NCBI GenBank assembly: GCA_029858545.1
Contig: JAOUFA010000208.1
Span: 1-6,618 of the forward strand
Source: Betaproteobacteria bacterium
Lineage (GTDB): Bacteria > Pseudomonadota > Gammaproteobacteria > Burkholderiales > SG8-39
DNA length: 6,618 bases
Reading direction: 5' to 3'
The translations under genes were made by a program, and so were the position numbers. Position 1 is the stretch's first letter. Every line of letters begins with the position of its first letter. The notes under the pieces are model-generated. The model saw nothing but the letters and a program-made list of their open reading frames with translations, was not told where the DNA came from and searched no databases. Positions 1 to 5,914 of this stretch are shown here, piece by piece.

Positions 1-530
1 CCGCGGATCCAGACCGCCAGGTCGGGGCCGATGAATGGCACCACGCCGAACAGATTGACGATGACCTGTGCGCCCCAGTAGGACATCTGGCCCCAGGGCA
101 GGAGATAGCCGAAGAAGGCCTCGCCCATCAGGCACAGATAGATCAGCACGCCGAAGATCCAGATCAGTTCGCGCGGCTCCTTGTACGAGCCGTACAACAG
201 GCCACGGAACATGTGCAGGTAGACGACCACGAAGAACGCCGAGGCACCGGTCGAATGGATATAGCGGATGAGCCAGCCGCCCGGCACGTCGCGCATGATG
301 TGCTCGACCGAGCCGAAAGCAAGCGCCGCATCGGGCTTGTAGCTCATCGTCAGCCAGATCCCCGAGACGATCTGGATCACCAGAACCAGCATCGCGAGCG
401 AGCCGAAGTAATACCAGAAGTTAAAATTCTTGGGCGCGTAGTACTCGGCGAGATGCTTCTTGTACTCCTGCGCGACCGAGGGCATCCTCGCATCGAACCA
501 GTTCCACAACGCCATCAGACGGGAATTCAT
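1..530 (-). CDS. petB: Cytochrome b, bc1 complex subunit (N-terminal part, cut by window edge)
   Basis: Di-heme cytochrome b of the ubiquinol:cytochrome c oxidoreductase (complex III), an inner-membrane protein that oxidises ubiquinol at the Qo site and reduces quinone at Qi. About 176 N-terminal residues are present of a family length near 400. Translation from the ATG at 530 reads MNSRLMALWNWFDARMPSVA. Visible features are a hydrophobic first helix (about residues 40-60), a helix B carrying the heme ligands H92 (in IHSTGAS) and H106 (in YLHMFRG), 14 residues apart as the family requires, and the GYLLPWGQMSYWGA segment (about 141-154) that lies at the Qo site in this family. The second histidine pair, in helix D, would be encoded to the left of the window. 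The start lies 3 nt after the petA stop, with AAGGGGG about 8 nt upstream as ribosome binding site, so it is co-transcribed with petA. Identification is secure; only the C-terminal half is unseen. Confidence 0.97.
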   Translation of the reverse strand, partial: MNSRLMALWNWFDARMPSVAQEYKKHLAEYYAPKNFNFWYYFGSLAMLVLVIQIVSGIWLTMSYKPDAALAFGSVEHIMRDVPGGWLIRYIHSTGASAFFVVVYLHMFRGLLYGSYKEPRELIWIFGVLIYLCLMGEAFFGYLLPWGQMSYWGAQVIVNLFGVVPFIGPDLAVWIR

Positions 531-533
531 TCT

Positions 534-1127
534 TCAGGCCCCCTTCTTGTCTTCGCCGATCAGAATCCTGGTCTCCGAGAGGAACTGGTACTCGGGCACC
601 ACCAGGTTGGTCGGCGCCGGCGCACCTTTATAGACGCGGCCGGCAAGGTCGAATTTCGAGCCATGGCAGGGACAGTAGAAACCGCCCTCCCACTCGGCGC
701 CCAGCTCAGCCTTGGCCTCGGCACCCTTGGCGGTGGGCGAACAGCCCAGGTGCGTGCAAAGGCCGACCATCACCATGAACTCCGGGTTAATCGAGCGCGT
801 GTCGTTCTGCGCATACTTGGGCTGCTGCGCTTCCTTGGATGCCGGATCGGTCAGCTTGCCGGCGATCTTCTTCAATCCTTCGATCATTTCCTTGGTACGG
901 CGGATGATGAATACCGGCTTGGAACGCCACTCGGCGACCATCATCTCGCCGGGCTGCAAATTGGAAACATCGGCCTCTACCGGCGCGCCGGCGGCCTTGG
1001 CGCGTTCCGAGGGAAACCAGCTGGCAACGAACGGCACGGCGGCGCCGACTGAAGCCGCGCCGCCAACCACGGAGGTGGCGACGATCAGGTTGCGCCGGGT
1101 CTTATCGGGGGGAGTGCTTTCGCTCAT
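534..1127 (-). CDS. petA: Ubiquinol-cytochrome c reductase iron-sulfur subunit (Rieske protein)
   Basis: Rieske [2Fe-2S] subunit of the cytochrome bc1 complex; it takes the first electron from ubiquinol and passes it to cytochrome c1 on the periplasmic side. The protein is 197 residues. A twin-arginine (RRNLI, residues 11-15) precedes a hydrophobic stretch (about 15-37), the usual uncleaved Tat signal-anchor. The cluster motifs are intact: CTHLGC at 124-129 and CPCHGS at 152-157, giving ligands C124, H126, C152 and H155 and the disulfide pair C129/C154. The length is normal. The frame stays open upstream to an ATG at 1292, but the start at 1127 is chosen because it puts the twin-arginine near the N-terminus and because the promoter lies inside the extra upstream stretch. 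No convincing Shine-Dalgarno precedes this ATG (the preceding bases are CATCCCCCT). It is the first gene of the pet operon and is followed by petB after 3 nt. Confidence 0.97.
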   Translation of the reverse strand: MSESTPPDKTRRNLIVATSVVGGAASVGAAVPFVASWFPSERAKAAGAPVEADVSNLQPGEMMVAEWRSKPVFIIRRTKEMIEGLKKIAGKLTDPASKEAQQPKYAQNDTRSINPEFMVMVGLCTHLGCSPTAKGAEAKAELGAEWEGGFYCPCHGSKFDLAGRVYKGAPAPTNLVVPEYQFLSETRILIGEDKKGA

Positions 1128-1186
1128 AGGGGGATGTGAAACTGGGGAATTAAAACGTGAGAAAAGGGAAGATTCGCTGCAAAAGT

Positions 1187-1250
1187 CGGGAATTATACGG
1201 GCCGGAGCCGACAAAATCCAACGATTAGCCCGTAACCCGTTAAATTCCCG
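1187..1250. repeat. Inverted 8-bp words flanking the petA promoter
   Basis: CGGGAATT at 1187-1194 and its exact reverse complement AATTCCCG at 1243-1250 bracket the promoter, the left copy overlapping the -10 box. A third GGGAATT occurs at 1145-1151 in the petA leader. Immediately upstream of the -35, a tandem CCCGTAA/CCCGTTA pair covers 1229-1242. These could be binding sites for a regulator of the pet operon or chance repeats; no known operator consensus was recognised. Confidence 0.3.
1192..1221 (-). promoter_or_regulatory. Probable sigma70-type promoter of the pet operon
   Basis: Read on the minus strand, a perfect -10 hexamer TATAAT (plus positions 1192-1197) is preceded after an 18-bp spacer by TTGGAT (1216-1221), a weak -35 that matches the consensus at 3 of 6 positions. 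Transcription would begin near 1185, leaving a leader of roughly 57 nt before petA. The surrounding 120 bp are clearly more AT-rich than the neighbouring DNA, as expected of a promoter. The -10 call is strong; the -35 and the start point are inferred. Confidence 0.7.
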
Positions 1251-1399
1251 GAGCTTTTCGCGATTTGACCCTCTCGCCCGACCTGTTCGCAACGGTCGCT
1301 TCGGATAGAGCGATGCACGAGAGACGCCCGGGCCTGGCCAATCACCCGCCCGACTCCCCGATCACAGGCTCGCGTGACGCCTCCCCATTGCGCCCGATG

Positions 1400-1439
1400 A
1401 CCTGCCCGATGTACCCCCGCCCGCGTCCATCGGACAGGT
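1400..1439. repeat. Imperfect inverted repeat, 12-bp arms
   Basis: ACCTGCCCGATG (1400-1411) and CATCGGACAGGT (1428-1439) are reverse complements at 11 of 12 positions around a 16-nt C-rich loop. The left arm also overlaps a direct repeat, since GCCCGATG occurs at 1392-1399 and again at 1404-1411. As RNA it could form a stem-loop in either direction; as DNA it could be a protein-binding site. No T-run follows on either strand, so a classical intrinsic terminator is unlikely. Confidence 0.5.
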
Positions 1440-1502
1440 GGCCTCGTTCATTTCATTTCCGGCCGAGCGCAATCCACACCGTCGATTGCGGCGAGGTCTC
1501 GG

Positions 1503-1524
1503 CTTGCGCGCCGCGCGGCGCAAG
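1503..1524. repeat. Inverted repeat, 7-bp perfect arms
   Basis: CTTGCGC (1503-1509) and GCGCAAG (1518-1524) pair perfectly around an 8-nt GC-only loop. It could form a stable RNA hairpin about 120 nt upstream of the protease gene, but no U-tract follows in either direction. In DNA this GC-rich a short hairpin may be fortuitous. Confidence 0.4.
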
Positions 1525-1593
1525 ACCAACGCTTCCGTAGCGCGGATCCCGCGCGTGTGCGCACGCAAAGCGCGCCGCAGCGCGAGGAAACTC

Positions 1594-1607
1594 CCGGCGC
1601 GCGCCGG
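1594..1607. repeat. 14-bp perfect palindrome upstream of the protease gene
   Basis: CCGGCGCGCGCCGG is a perfect 14-bp palindrome ending 34 bp before the ATG at 1642, roughly where a -35 element or operator of that gene would be expected. It consists only of G and C and alternating CG steps, so chance occurrence in this composition is quite possible. Confidence 0.35.
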
Positions 1608-1641
1608 ATGGGCCGGGTTCCTCGTATGGTAGATTCGCGCC

Positions 1642-2808
1642 ATGCAACTGCATCGTCTTTGGCTGGTGTTCGCGCAGGCCGTCACCGTCGCGGTGGCGCT
1701 GGTGTTCGTGATCTCGACCTTCCGGCCGGAATGGCTGCCGCCGCGCGACATGACCTTGCAGCCGTCGGCGCCACTGCCGCAGGCCGCACCGGCCGGGGCG
1801 CCGGCAGCGCGTAGCGACTCGTACTACGAAGCGGTACGCCGCGCGACACCGTCGGTGGTCAATATTTTCACCAGCAAGGAGGTGCGTTCGCCGCGCCATC
1901 CCCTTCTCGACGATCCGCTCTTTCGCCGCTTCTTTGGCGACCAGATCCCCGACGACGCGCAGCGCGCGACCAGCCTCGGCTCGGGCGTGATCATCAGCGC
2001 GAACGGCTACATCCTGACCAACAATCACGTCGTCGAGGCGGCGGACGATATCGAAGTCCTGCTCACCGACGGCAAGAAGCTTCGCGCCCGTCTGATGGGC
2101 AGCGACCCGGAGACCGATCTCGCGGTACTGCGCGTCGACGCGGAAAAGCTGCCGGCGATCGCACTGGGTTCCTCCGATGCGCTGCGGGTCGGCGATGTGG
2201 TGCTCGCAATCGGCAATCCGTTCGGCGTCGGGCAGACGGTCACCGCGGGCATCGTCTCAGCGCTGGGGCGGGCTGGCCTGGGGATCAACACTTTCGAGAA
2301 CTTCATCCAGACCGATGCCGCGATCAACCCGGGCAATTCGGGCGGCGCATTGATCGATGCGCGCGGAGGTCTGATCGGCGTCAATACCGCCATCTACTCG
2401 CGTTCCGGCGGCTCGATGGGTATCGGTTTCGCGATTCCCGTGTCGACCGCGAAGATCGTGATGGACCAACTCATCAAAACCGGCAGCGTGACGCGCGGCT
2501 GGATCGGCGTCGAAATGCAGGACATCACGCCGGCCATCGCCGAATCGTTCTCGCTTGAAAACACCCAGGGCGCGATCATCGCCGGAGTACTGCGCGGTGG
2601 TCCTGCTTACAAGGCGGGCATCAAACCCGGGGATGTGCTGCTCGAAATCGACGGCCGACCGGTCGCCGACCCTCAGGGAATGCTCAATCTGGTGGCTGCG
2701 CTTGCACCCGGCAATACGGCGCGGATGAAGGTCAAGCGCCAGGGTCGCGAGATCGATATCCAGGTAACCATCGGTCGTCGCCCGAAACAGAAGTCGCGCG
2801 TCGAATAG
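1642..2808 (+). CDS. Membrane-anchored HtrA/DegS-type serine protease with one PDZ domain
   Basis: Trypsin-like S1C peptidase that would act in the periplasm on misfolded or signalling proteins. The 388-residue product has an N-terminal hydrophobic segment (about 8-26) without an obvious cleavage site, so it is probably a membrane anchor, then a proline/alanine-rich linker (about 33-56). The protease domain follows (about 62-275) with catalytic H129 (TNNHVV), D159 (ETDLAV) and S233 (GNSGGA), and then a single PDZ domain (about 285-376; GWIGV, AGIKPGDVLLEIDG). One PDZ plus an anchor resembles DegS rather than the two-PDZ DegP/DegQ. The start is fixed by an in-frame TAG at 1630-1632, so 1642 is the first available ATG; no good ribosome binding site precedes it. 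It is divergent from petA, a neighbourhood familiar in betaproteobacteria, and convergent with hemY 18 bp away. Whether it cleaves an RseA-type anti-sigma factor, as E. coli DegS does, cannot be seen here. Confidence 0.93.
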   Translation: MQLHRLWLVFAQAVTVAVALVFVISTFRPEWLPPRDMTLQPSAPLPQAAPAGAPAARSDSYYEAVRRATPSVVNIFTSKEVRSPRHPLLDDPLFRRFFGDQIPDDAQRATSLGSGVIISANGYILTNNHVVEAADDIEVLLTDGKKLRARLMGSDPETDLAVLRVDAEKLPAIALGSSDALRVGDVVLAIGNPFGVGQTVTAGIVSALGRAGLGINTFENFIQTDAAINPGNSGGALIDARGGLIGVNTAIYSRSGGSMGIGFAIPVSTAKIVMDQLIKTGSVTRGWIGVEMQDITPAIAESFSLENTQGAIIAGVLRGGPAYKAGIKPGDVLLEIDGRPVADPQGMLNLVAALAPGNTARMKVKRQGREIDIQVTIGRRPKQKSRVE

Positions 2809-2826
2809 GGCAGGTGGGCGCGAGTC

Positions 2827-4017
2827 TCAGGGAAGTTCTGCCGCGAGACGAAAATGCTTCTGCGCCTCTCCGTCTCTGCCGAGCCGCACCAGTAGCCGCG
2901 CGAGATCGAGATGCGCAGCGCGGCTGTCATCGAACGCGAGGCTTGCTTCCAGATAGCTTTGTGCCTTGCCCCACAGCTCGGCATGCGCGCACAAGCGTCC
3001 GAGCGTGACCAGTAGCGGCGCGTCGGACGGCCTCGCGACAAGCCACTTTTCGGCGCGCTCGATCCTGCTGCGCGCCTCGTCGCGCCGCAACGCGGCCTCG
3101 AACCCCGAAAGGTCCCCGTATAGCGCCACCAACGGCGCGCTCCATTCGACGGCAAGCGCCTTCTCGATGATCCCGCAGGATAGTTGCGCCGCGCCGAGCG
3201 CTGCGGCATGGCGTGCGCCGGCGGCGGCGATGCGCGGATGGACCTGATCGGAGCCCGCTATGCGGCGCCAGCGCTGTTCGAATCCGACGCGCTCCACGGC
3301 AGCGCGCGCCAGCAATTCGATCGTTGCCTGCACCTTGTACTCCTCGGCGAGCGCCGGTGAGATCGCTTCGCGCTTGGCGAGCTGCGCGGCAATGCGCAGC
3401 ACCTCCTCCCAGTTGCCGGTGCCGCGCTCCGCGCGCAGCAACAATCTGAGGGTCGCGAGGTGCCGCGGCCCGTTATCGTGCAGGCGATGCAGCGCGTCGC
3501 GCGCCGCTCCGTAATTGCGCTCGTCGAGCGCCATTTCGGCGCGCGTCGTCAAATAGGCCGCCTCGATCGATTCCCCCGTGGCGACGGCCCGCTCCAGCCA
3601 CTCTTCGCTGCGCGCGTATTCGCGCAGCGCATGCGTGGCACGCGCGGCGATGAGTGCGGCAAGTCCCGGCGAGATTCCGGCCTCGTGTGCACGCGCCGCC
3701 CCTTTCTCCGCATGTGCATAGCGCCCCTCGAACAGCCCGCGCATCGCCGCGGCAAGCGCCTCGTGCGCCCGGGCGGCGCGTCGCCGCGCACGGTACGCAC
3801 GCACGTATCCCGGAATCGCGAGAACGTGATGCGCGAGACGCAATCCCGCGTACAACAGTGCAACTCCCGCCAGCGCAAGGAACGCAAACAGGAGCAAGGA
3901 CATGTCGATGCGATACGGCGGGTAGTAGAAGATCGCATAGCCACCTTCGAATCGCCCGAAGATCGCGAGCGCCACCGCAGCAGCGAATACCGCGACGACC
4001 CAGAAAAGGCCCTTCAT
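2827..4017 (-). CDS. hemY: HemY, inner-membrane TPR protein of the hem operon
   Basis: HemY-family protein of the proteobacterial hemCDXY cluster; its exact role in heme metabolism is not established. The 396-residue product has two N-terminal transmembrane segments (about 4-20 and 39-63) joined by the short periplasmic YYPPYRIDMS segment, typical of the HemY N-terminal domain. A long alanine/arginine/leucine-rich helical region follows with TPR-like repeats (about 85-390), for example residues 120-180 and 325-390, predicted cytoplasmic. It is unrelated to the Bacillus HemY protoporphyrinogen oxidase; no FAD-binding glycine motif is present. The ATG overlaps the hemX stop (ATGA, 4014-4017) and lacks a strong ribosome binding site of its own, which suggests translational coupling. 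It is the last gene of the cluster here, ending 18 bp from the convergent protease gene. Length agrees with the family. Confidence 0.92.
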   Translation of the reverse strand: MKGLFWVVAVFAAAVALAIFGRFEGGYAIFYYPPYRIDMSLLLFAFLALAGVALLYAGLRLAHHVLAIPGYVRAYRARRRAARAHEALAAAMRGLFEGRYAHAEKGAARAHEAGISPGLAALIAARATHALREYARSEEWLERAVATGESIEAAYLTTRAEMALDERNYGAARDALHRLHDNGPRHLATLRLLLRAERGTGNWEEVLRIAAQLAKREAISPALAEEYKVQATIELLARAAVERVGFEQRWRRIAGSDQVHPRIAAAGARHAAALGAAQLSCGIIEKALAVEWSAPLVALYGDLSGFEAALRRDEARSRIERAEKWLVARPSDAPLLVTLGRLCAHAELWGKAQSYLEASLAFDDSRAAHLDLARLLVRLGRDGEAQKHFRLAAELP

Positions 4018-5093
4018 TGCTCGCGACGCGTCTTGAAGGCTCGCACCGCCTCCAGGCTGTCGGTGATTCCGGGCGGCTGGAAGACCAGCGATGCGGCCGC
4101 CAGTTCCGACAGGAGCGATAGCGCACCAGCCACGGATTTGCTACGCGTGTCGAAGTAGCGGTTGATCCACGCGCGCGCAACGCGCAGATCTTCACGGTAG
4201 CCCGGCTCGTCGCGCGAGAGCATTGACAGACGGGCGTTAAGCAGCCGCAAACGCAGGTTCTCGCGCAGAAAATAGGCCTGTGACGGCACGAGCAATTCGG
4301 GCTCCGCTACATCGACCCGGCGCACCACCACCAGTTGCTTCAGTTCACTCCATACCTGCCCGCCGAAGCGCGCCCACCACCCTTCGCTCGTCGCCGACGC
4401 TGATTTCACCGACGGCACCCGGCCAGGACGTTCCTCGAACGCGAGCGGCATGCTCTCGGTCACCACGATCAGCCGGTCGAGCTTGATACTCATACCCGGA
4501 ACATCGATCCCGGGCAGCGCCTTCAGGCGTCCAATGTCGCGCGCGAGCGCGCGTCGCAGAAGCTGGAACTGAGGGCGGTCGGCACGCGCCAGGCGCGAAT
4601 CGGCAAATTGCAGCGCCAGCAGCGCGGCATGAACGTCGCCGGACAGTTGCAATTGCTGCGAGGCGATAGCGAGCACCTGCTCGATCTCGGCGAGCTGCCA
4701 CTCGTCGCGGGTGCGGGAAAGCTCCTGGTACAGCGCCTCAAGCGCGAGCTGCTGGCTTTGTGACTCGGCAAGGCGTGTCTCGATCTGCCCCAGCCGCGCC
4801 TGGGGCTCACGAAGCATGTCCTGCGACGCGCGCGCCAGCGCGTGCGCCTCGCGGCTTTGGTTCTCGACATCGCGCAGACGGCGCGCGACCTCCTCGCGCG
4901 TGAGATCGATGCGATTGCGAGTATCGACCCAGAACATGGCGCCGAGGATCGCCGCAAGAAGCACCGCGACAAGCGCAAGTCGCACGACGCGAGGAACACG
5001 GCCTGATTCCAGCGCGCGGACCGGGGATGACTCCGCCTGCGCGTTGCTGCGCACCGGGTCAGACGTCGAATCTGTGTTTGCGTTGGGTTCCAT
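4014..5093 (-). CDS. hemX: HemX, membrane protein of the hem operon (uroporphyrinogen-III methyltransferase-like in name only)
   Basis: HemX-family protein, commonly mislabelled uroporphyrin-III C-methyltransferase; no SAM-binding methyltransferase motifs are visible and its function is undefined. The 359-residue product has a polar N-terminal tail rich in Ser, Asn and Asp (1-35), one transmembrane helix (about 37-55), a probable coiled coil (about 62-130, rich in Arg, Glu, Gln and Leu), and the conserved HemX domain beginning at EWQLAEIEQVLAIASQQLQL (about 131-150). The frame is open upstream to 5228, but that part overlaps hemD; the ATG at 5093 has AAAAAGG and AAGG directly upstream and lies 10 nt after the hemD stop. 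It overlaps hemY by 4 nt. Some proteobacteria carry HemD-HemX fusions; here the two are separate and in different frames. Assignment rests on the domain layout and gene order. Confidence 0.92.
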   Translation of the reverse strand: MEPNANTDSTSDPVRSNAQAESSPVRALESGRVPRVVRLALVAVLLAAILGAMFWVDTRNRIDLTREEVARRLRDVENQSREAHALARASQDMLREPQARLGQIETRLAESQSQQLALEALYQELSRTRDEWQLAEIEQVLAIASQQLQLSGDVHAALLALQFADSRLARADRPQFQLLRRALARDIGRLKALPGIDVPGMSIKLDRLIVVTESMPLAFEERPGRVPSVKSASATSEGWWARFGGQVWSELKQLVVVRRVDVAEPELLVPSQAYFLRENLRLRLLNARLSMLSRDEPGYREDLRVARAWINRYFDTRSKSVAGALSLLSELAAASLVFQPPGITDSLEAVRAFKTRREQ

Positions 5094-5103
5094 CCTTGCC
5101 TTT

Positions 5104-5910
5104 TTACTGCCTCGCGCGAAAGTATGCAACCAGCCCCCGGAGAGTCTCGGCGTCCCCCGGTCCGGCGACGATCGTTTCCCGCACGCCGCGACGCCGTGCC
5201 TCGTCGGCGATGCGCGCATGCGGGGCAAACAGCGGCGTCGTGCGCAGCCACTGCTGCCCTAGCTTGCCGAGCATTTCGTGAAGATTGGTGAGGCCTTCGC
5301 TCGAGGATACGCACACCGCGTGAATCGCGCCACGCGCCCATGCGGCAAGCAGCGGGGCCGCGTCGGCGGTCGGTCGCGCGCGGCGATAGCACTCCGCGTA
5401 CTCGATCGTCGCACCGCGCGCGCGGAGCGTCTCGCCAAGCAACTCACGTCCGCCTTCGCCGCGAAATATCGCCACGCGCATCCCCGCTACCTCGGCCAGT
5501 TCGAGTTGGTCGAGCAGCGCCTCGCTGTCGGAATTGGCCTCTGGCGCGATCACCGCGCCAAATCCGGCGCGTTCGAGCTCCCGGCGGCTGGCGCGGCCCA
5601 CCGCTGCCACGCGCAAACGCGACGGCCAAGGCCGCTCGCCGCGGCGCGCGCTGGCGAGGTTGAGCGCCTTGTGCACCGCGTTCGGGCTGATGAAGATCGC
5701 CAAATCGAAACTCTCCAGACGATCGATCAGTTCGAAGAAGGGCCGCAGGTCGGGAAGATCGCCGATTTCGATCGTCGGAAACACGATCGGAACCCCCCCG
5801 ACATTTTCGATCAGGCGTGCGAGCGCACCCGCCTGAGCACGCGGTCGAGTCACCACAATGCCACGTCCGGCGAGCGGAGCATCACTCGCCATCGGCGGCG
5901 CTTCGGTCAT
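5104..5910 (-). CDS. hemD: Uroporphyrinogen-III synthase
   Basis: Cytoplasmic enzyme that cyclises hydroxymethylbilane with inversion of ring D to give uroporphyrinogen III, the branch point to heme, siroheme and cobalamin. The 268-residue product is of normal length, and the family is poorly conserved in sequence. Recognisable elements are the N-terminal GRGIVVTRPRAQA (about 15-27), the ISPNAVH motif (74-80), VAAVGRASRRELERAG (about 101-116), the inter-domain RGEGGRELL (150-158) and SSSEGLTNL (202-210). The ATG at 5910 is preferred: it is 4 nt beyond the hemC stop, with GGAG about 10 nt upstream. A second ATG at 5892 would drop six residues and has no clear ribosome binding site. The frame is open further upstream to 6114, but that lies wholly inside hemC. 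It is followed by hemX after 10 nt. Confidence 0.95.
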   Translation of the reverse strand: MTEAPPMASDAPLAGRGIVVTRPRAQAGALARLIENVGGVPIVFPTIEIGDLPDLRPFFELIDRLESFDLAIFISPNAVHKALNLASARRGERPWPSRLRVAAVGRASRRELERAGFGAVIAPEANSDSEALLDQLELAEVAGMRVAIFRGEGGRELLGETLRARGATIEYAECYRRARPTADAAPLLAAWARGAIHAVCVSSSEGLTNLHEMLGKLGQQWLRTTPLFAPHARIADEARRRGVRETIVAGPGDAETLRGLVAYFRARQ

Positions 5911-5914
5911 GCGG

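Larger units (their letters stand above)
1128..1641. other. Divergent intergenic region between petA and the HtrA-type protease gene
   Basis: No convincing gene lies in these 514 bp. Open frames in it, on either strand, give arginine/proline-rich low-complexity translations without recognisable motifs and are most simply high-GC artefacts. The petA-proximal part (about 1128-1260) is relatively AT-rich and holds the pet promoter and leader. The rest (about 1265-1641) is very GC-rich and contains several inverted repeats (1400-1439, 1503-1524, 1541-1553, 1594-1607), none followed by a T-run typical of an intrinsic terminator. It must contain the control signals for both divergent genes; its length is more than two promoters need. 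Confidence 0.75.

Noticed and set aside
213..1052. 279-codon open frame on the plus strand opposite petB and petA
   Set aside because: It lies antisense to two securely identified genes, has no recognisable motif, and its length is explained by the stop-poor complementary frame of GC-rich coding DNA.
1128..1292. 55-residue N-terminal extension of PetA from the ATG at 1292
   Set aside because: The stretch contains the pet promoter, has unrelated low-quality sequence, and would place the Tat twin-arginine far from the N-terminus.
1503..1524. Intrinsic terminator
   Set aside because: The 7-bp hairpin has no T-run on either strand, and neither neighbouring gene is oriented to end there.
1265..1540. 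91-codon plus-strand open frame in the intergenic region
   Set aside because: Proline/arginine-rich translation with no motif, no ribosome binding site seen, and composition the same as the surrounding non-coding DNA.
1453..2028. 191-codon minus-strand open frame across the intergenic region and the protease 5' part
   Set aside because: Its translation is arginine-rich without domain motifs, and it overlaps a confident gene; it is a high-GC shadow.
3460..4158. 232-codon plus-strand open frame opposite hemX/hemY
   Set aside because: It is antisense to two genes of the hem cluster with clear family features; no independent coding evidence.
5094..5228. 45-residue N-terminal extension of HemX, or a HemD-HemX fusion
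   Set aside because: The extension overlaps the hemD 3' end; hemD ends in a TAA in a different frame from hemX, and the ATG at 5093 has a good upstream purine-rich sequence. Fusion would need a frameshift for which no slippery signal was recognised.
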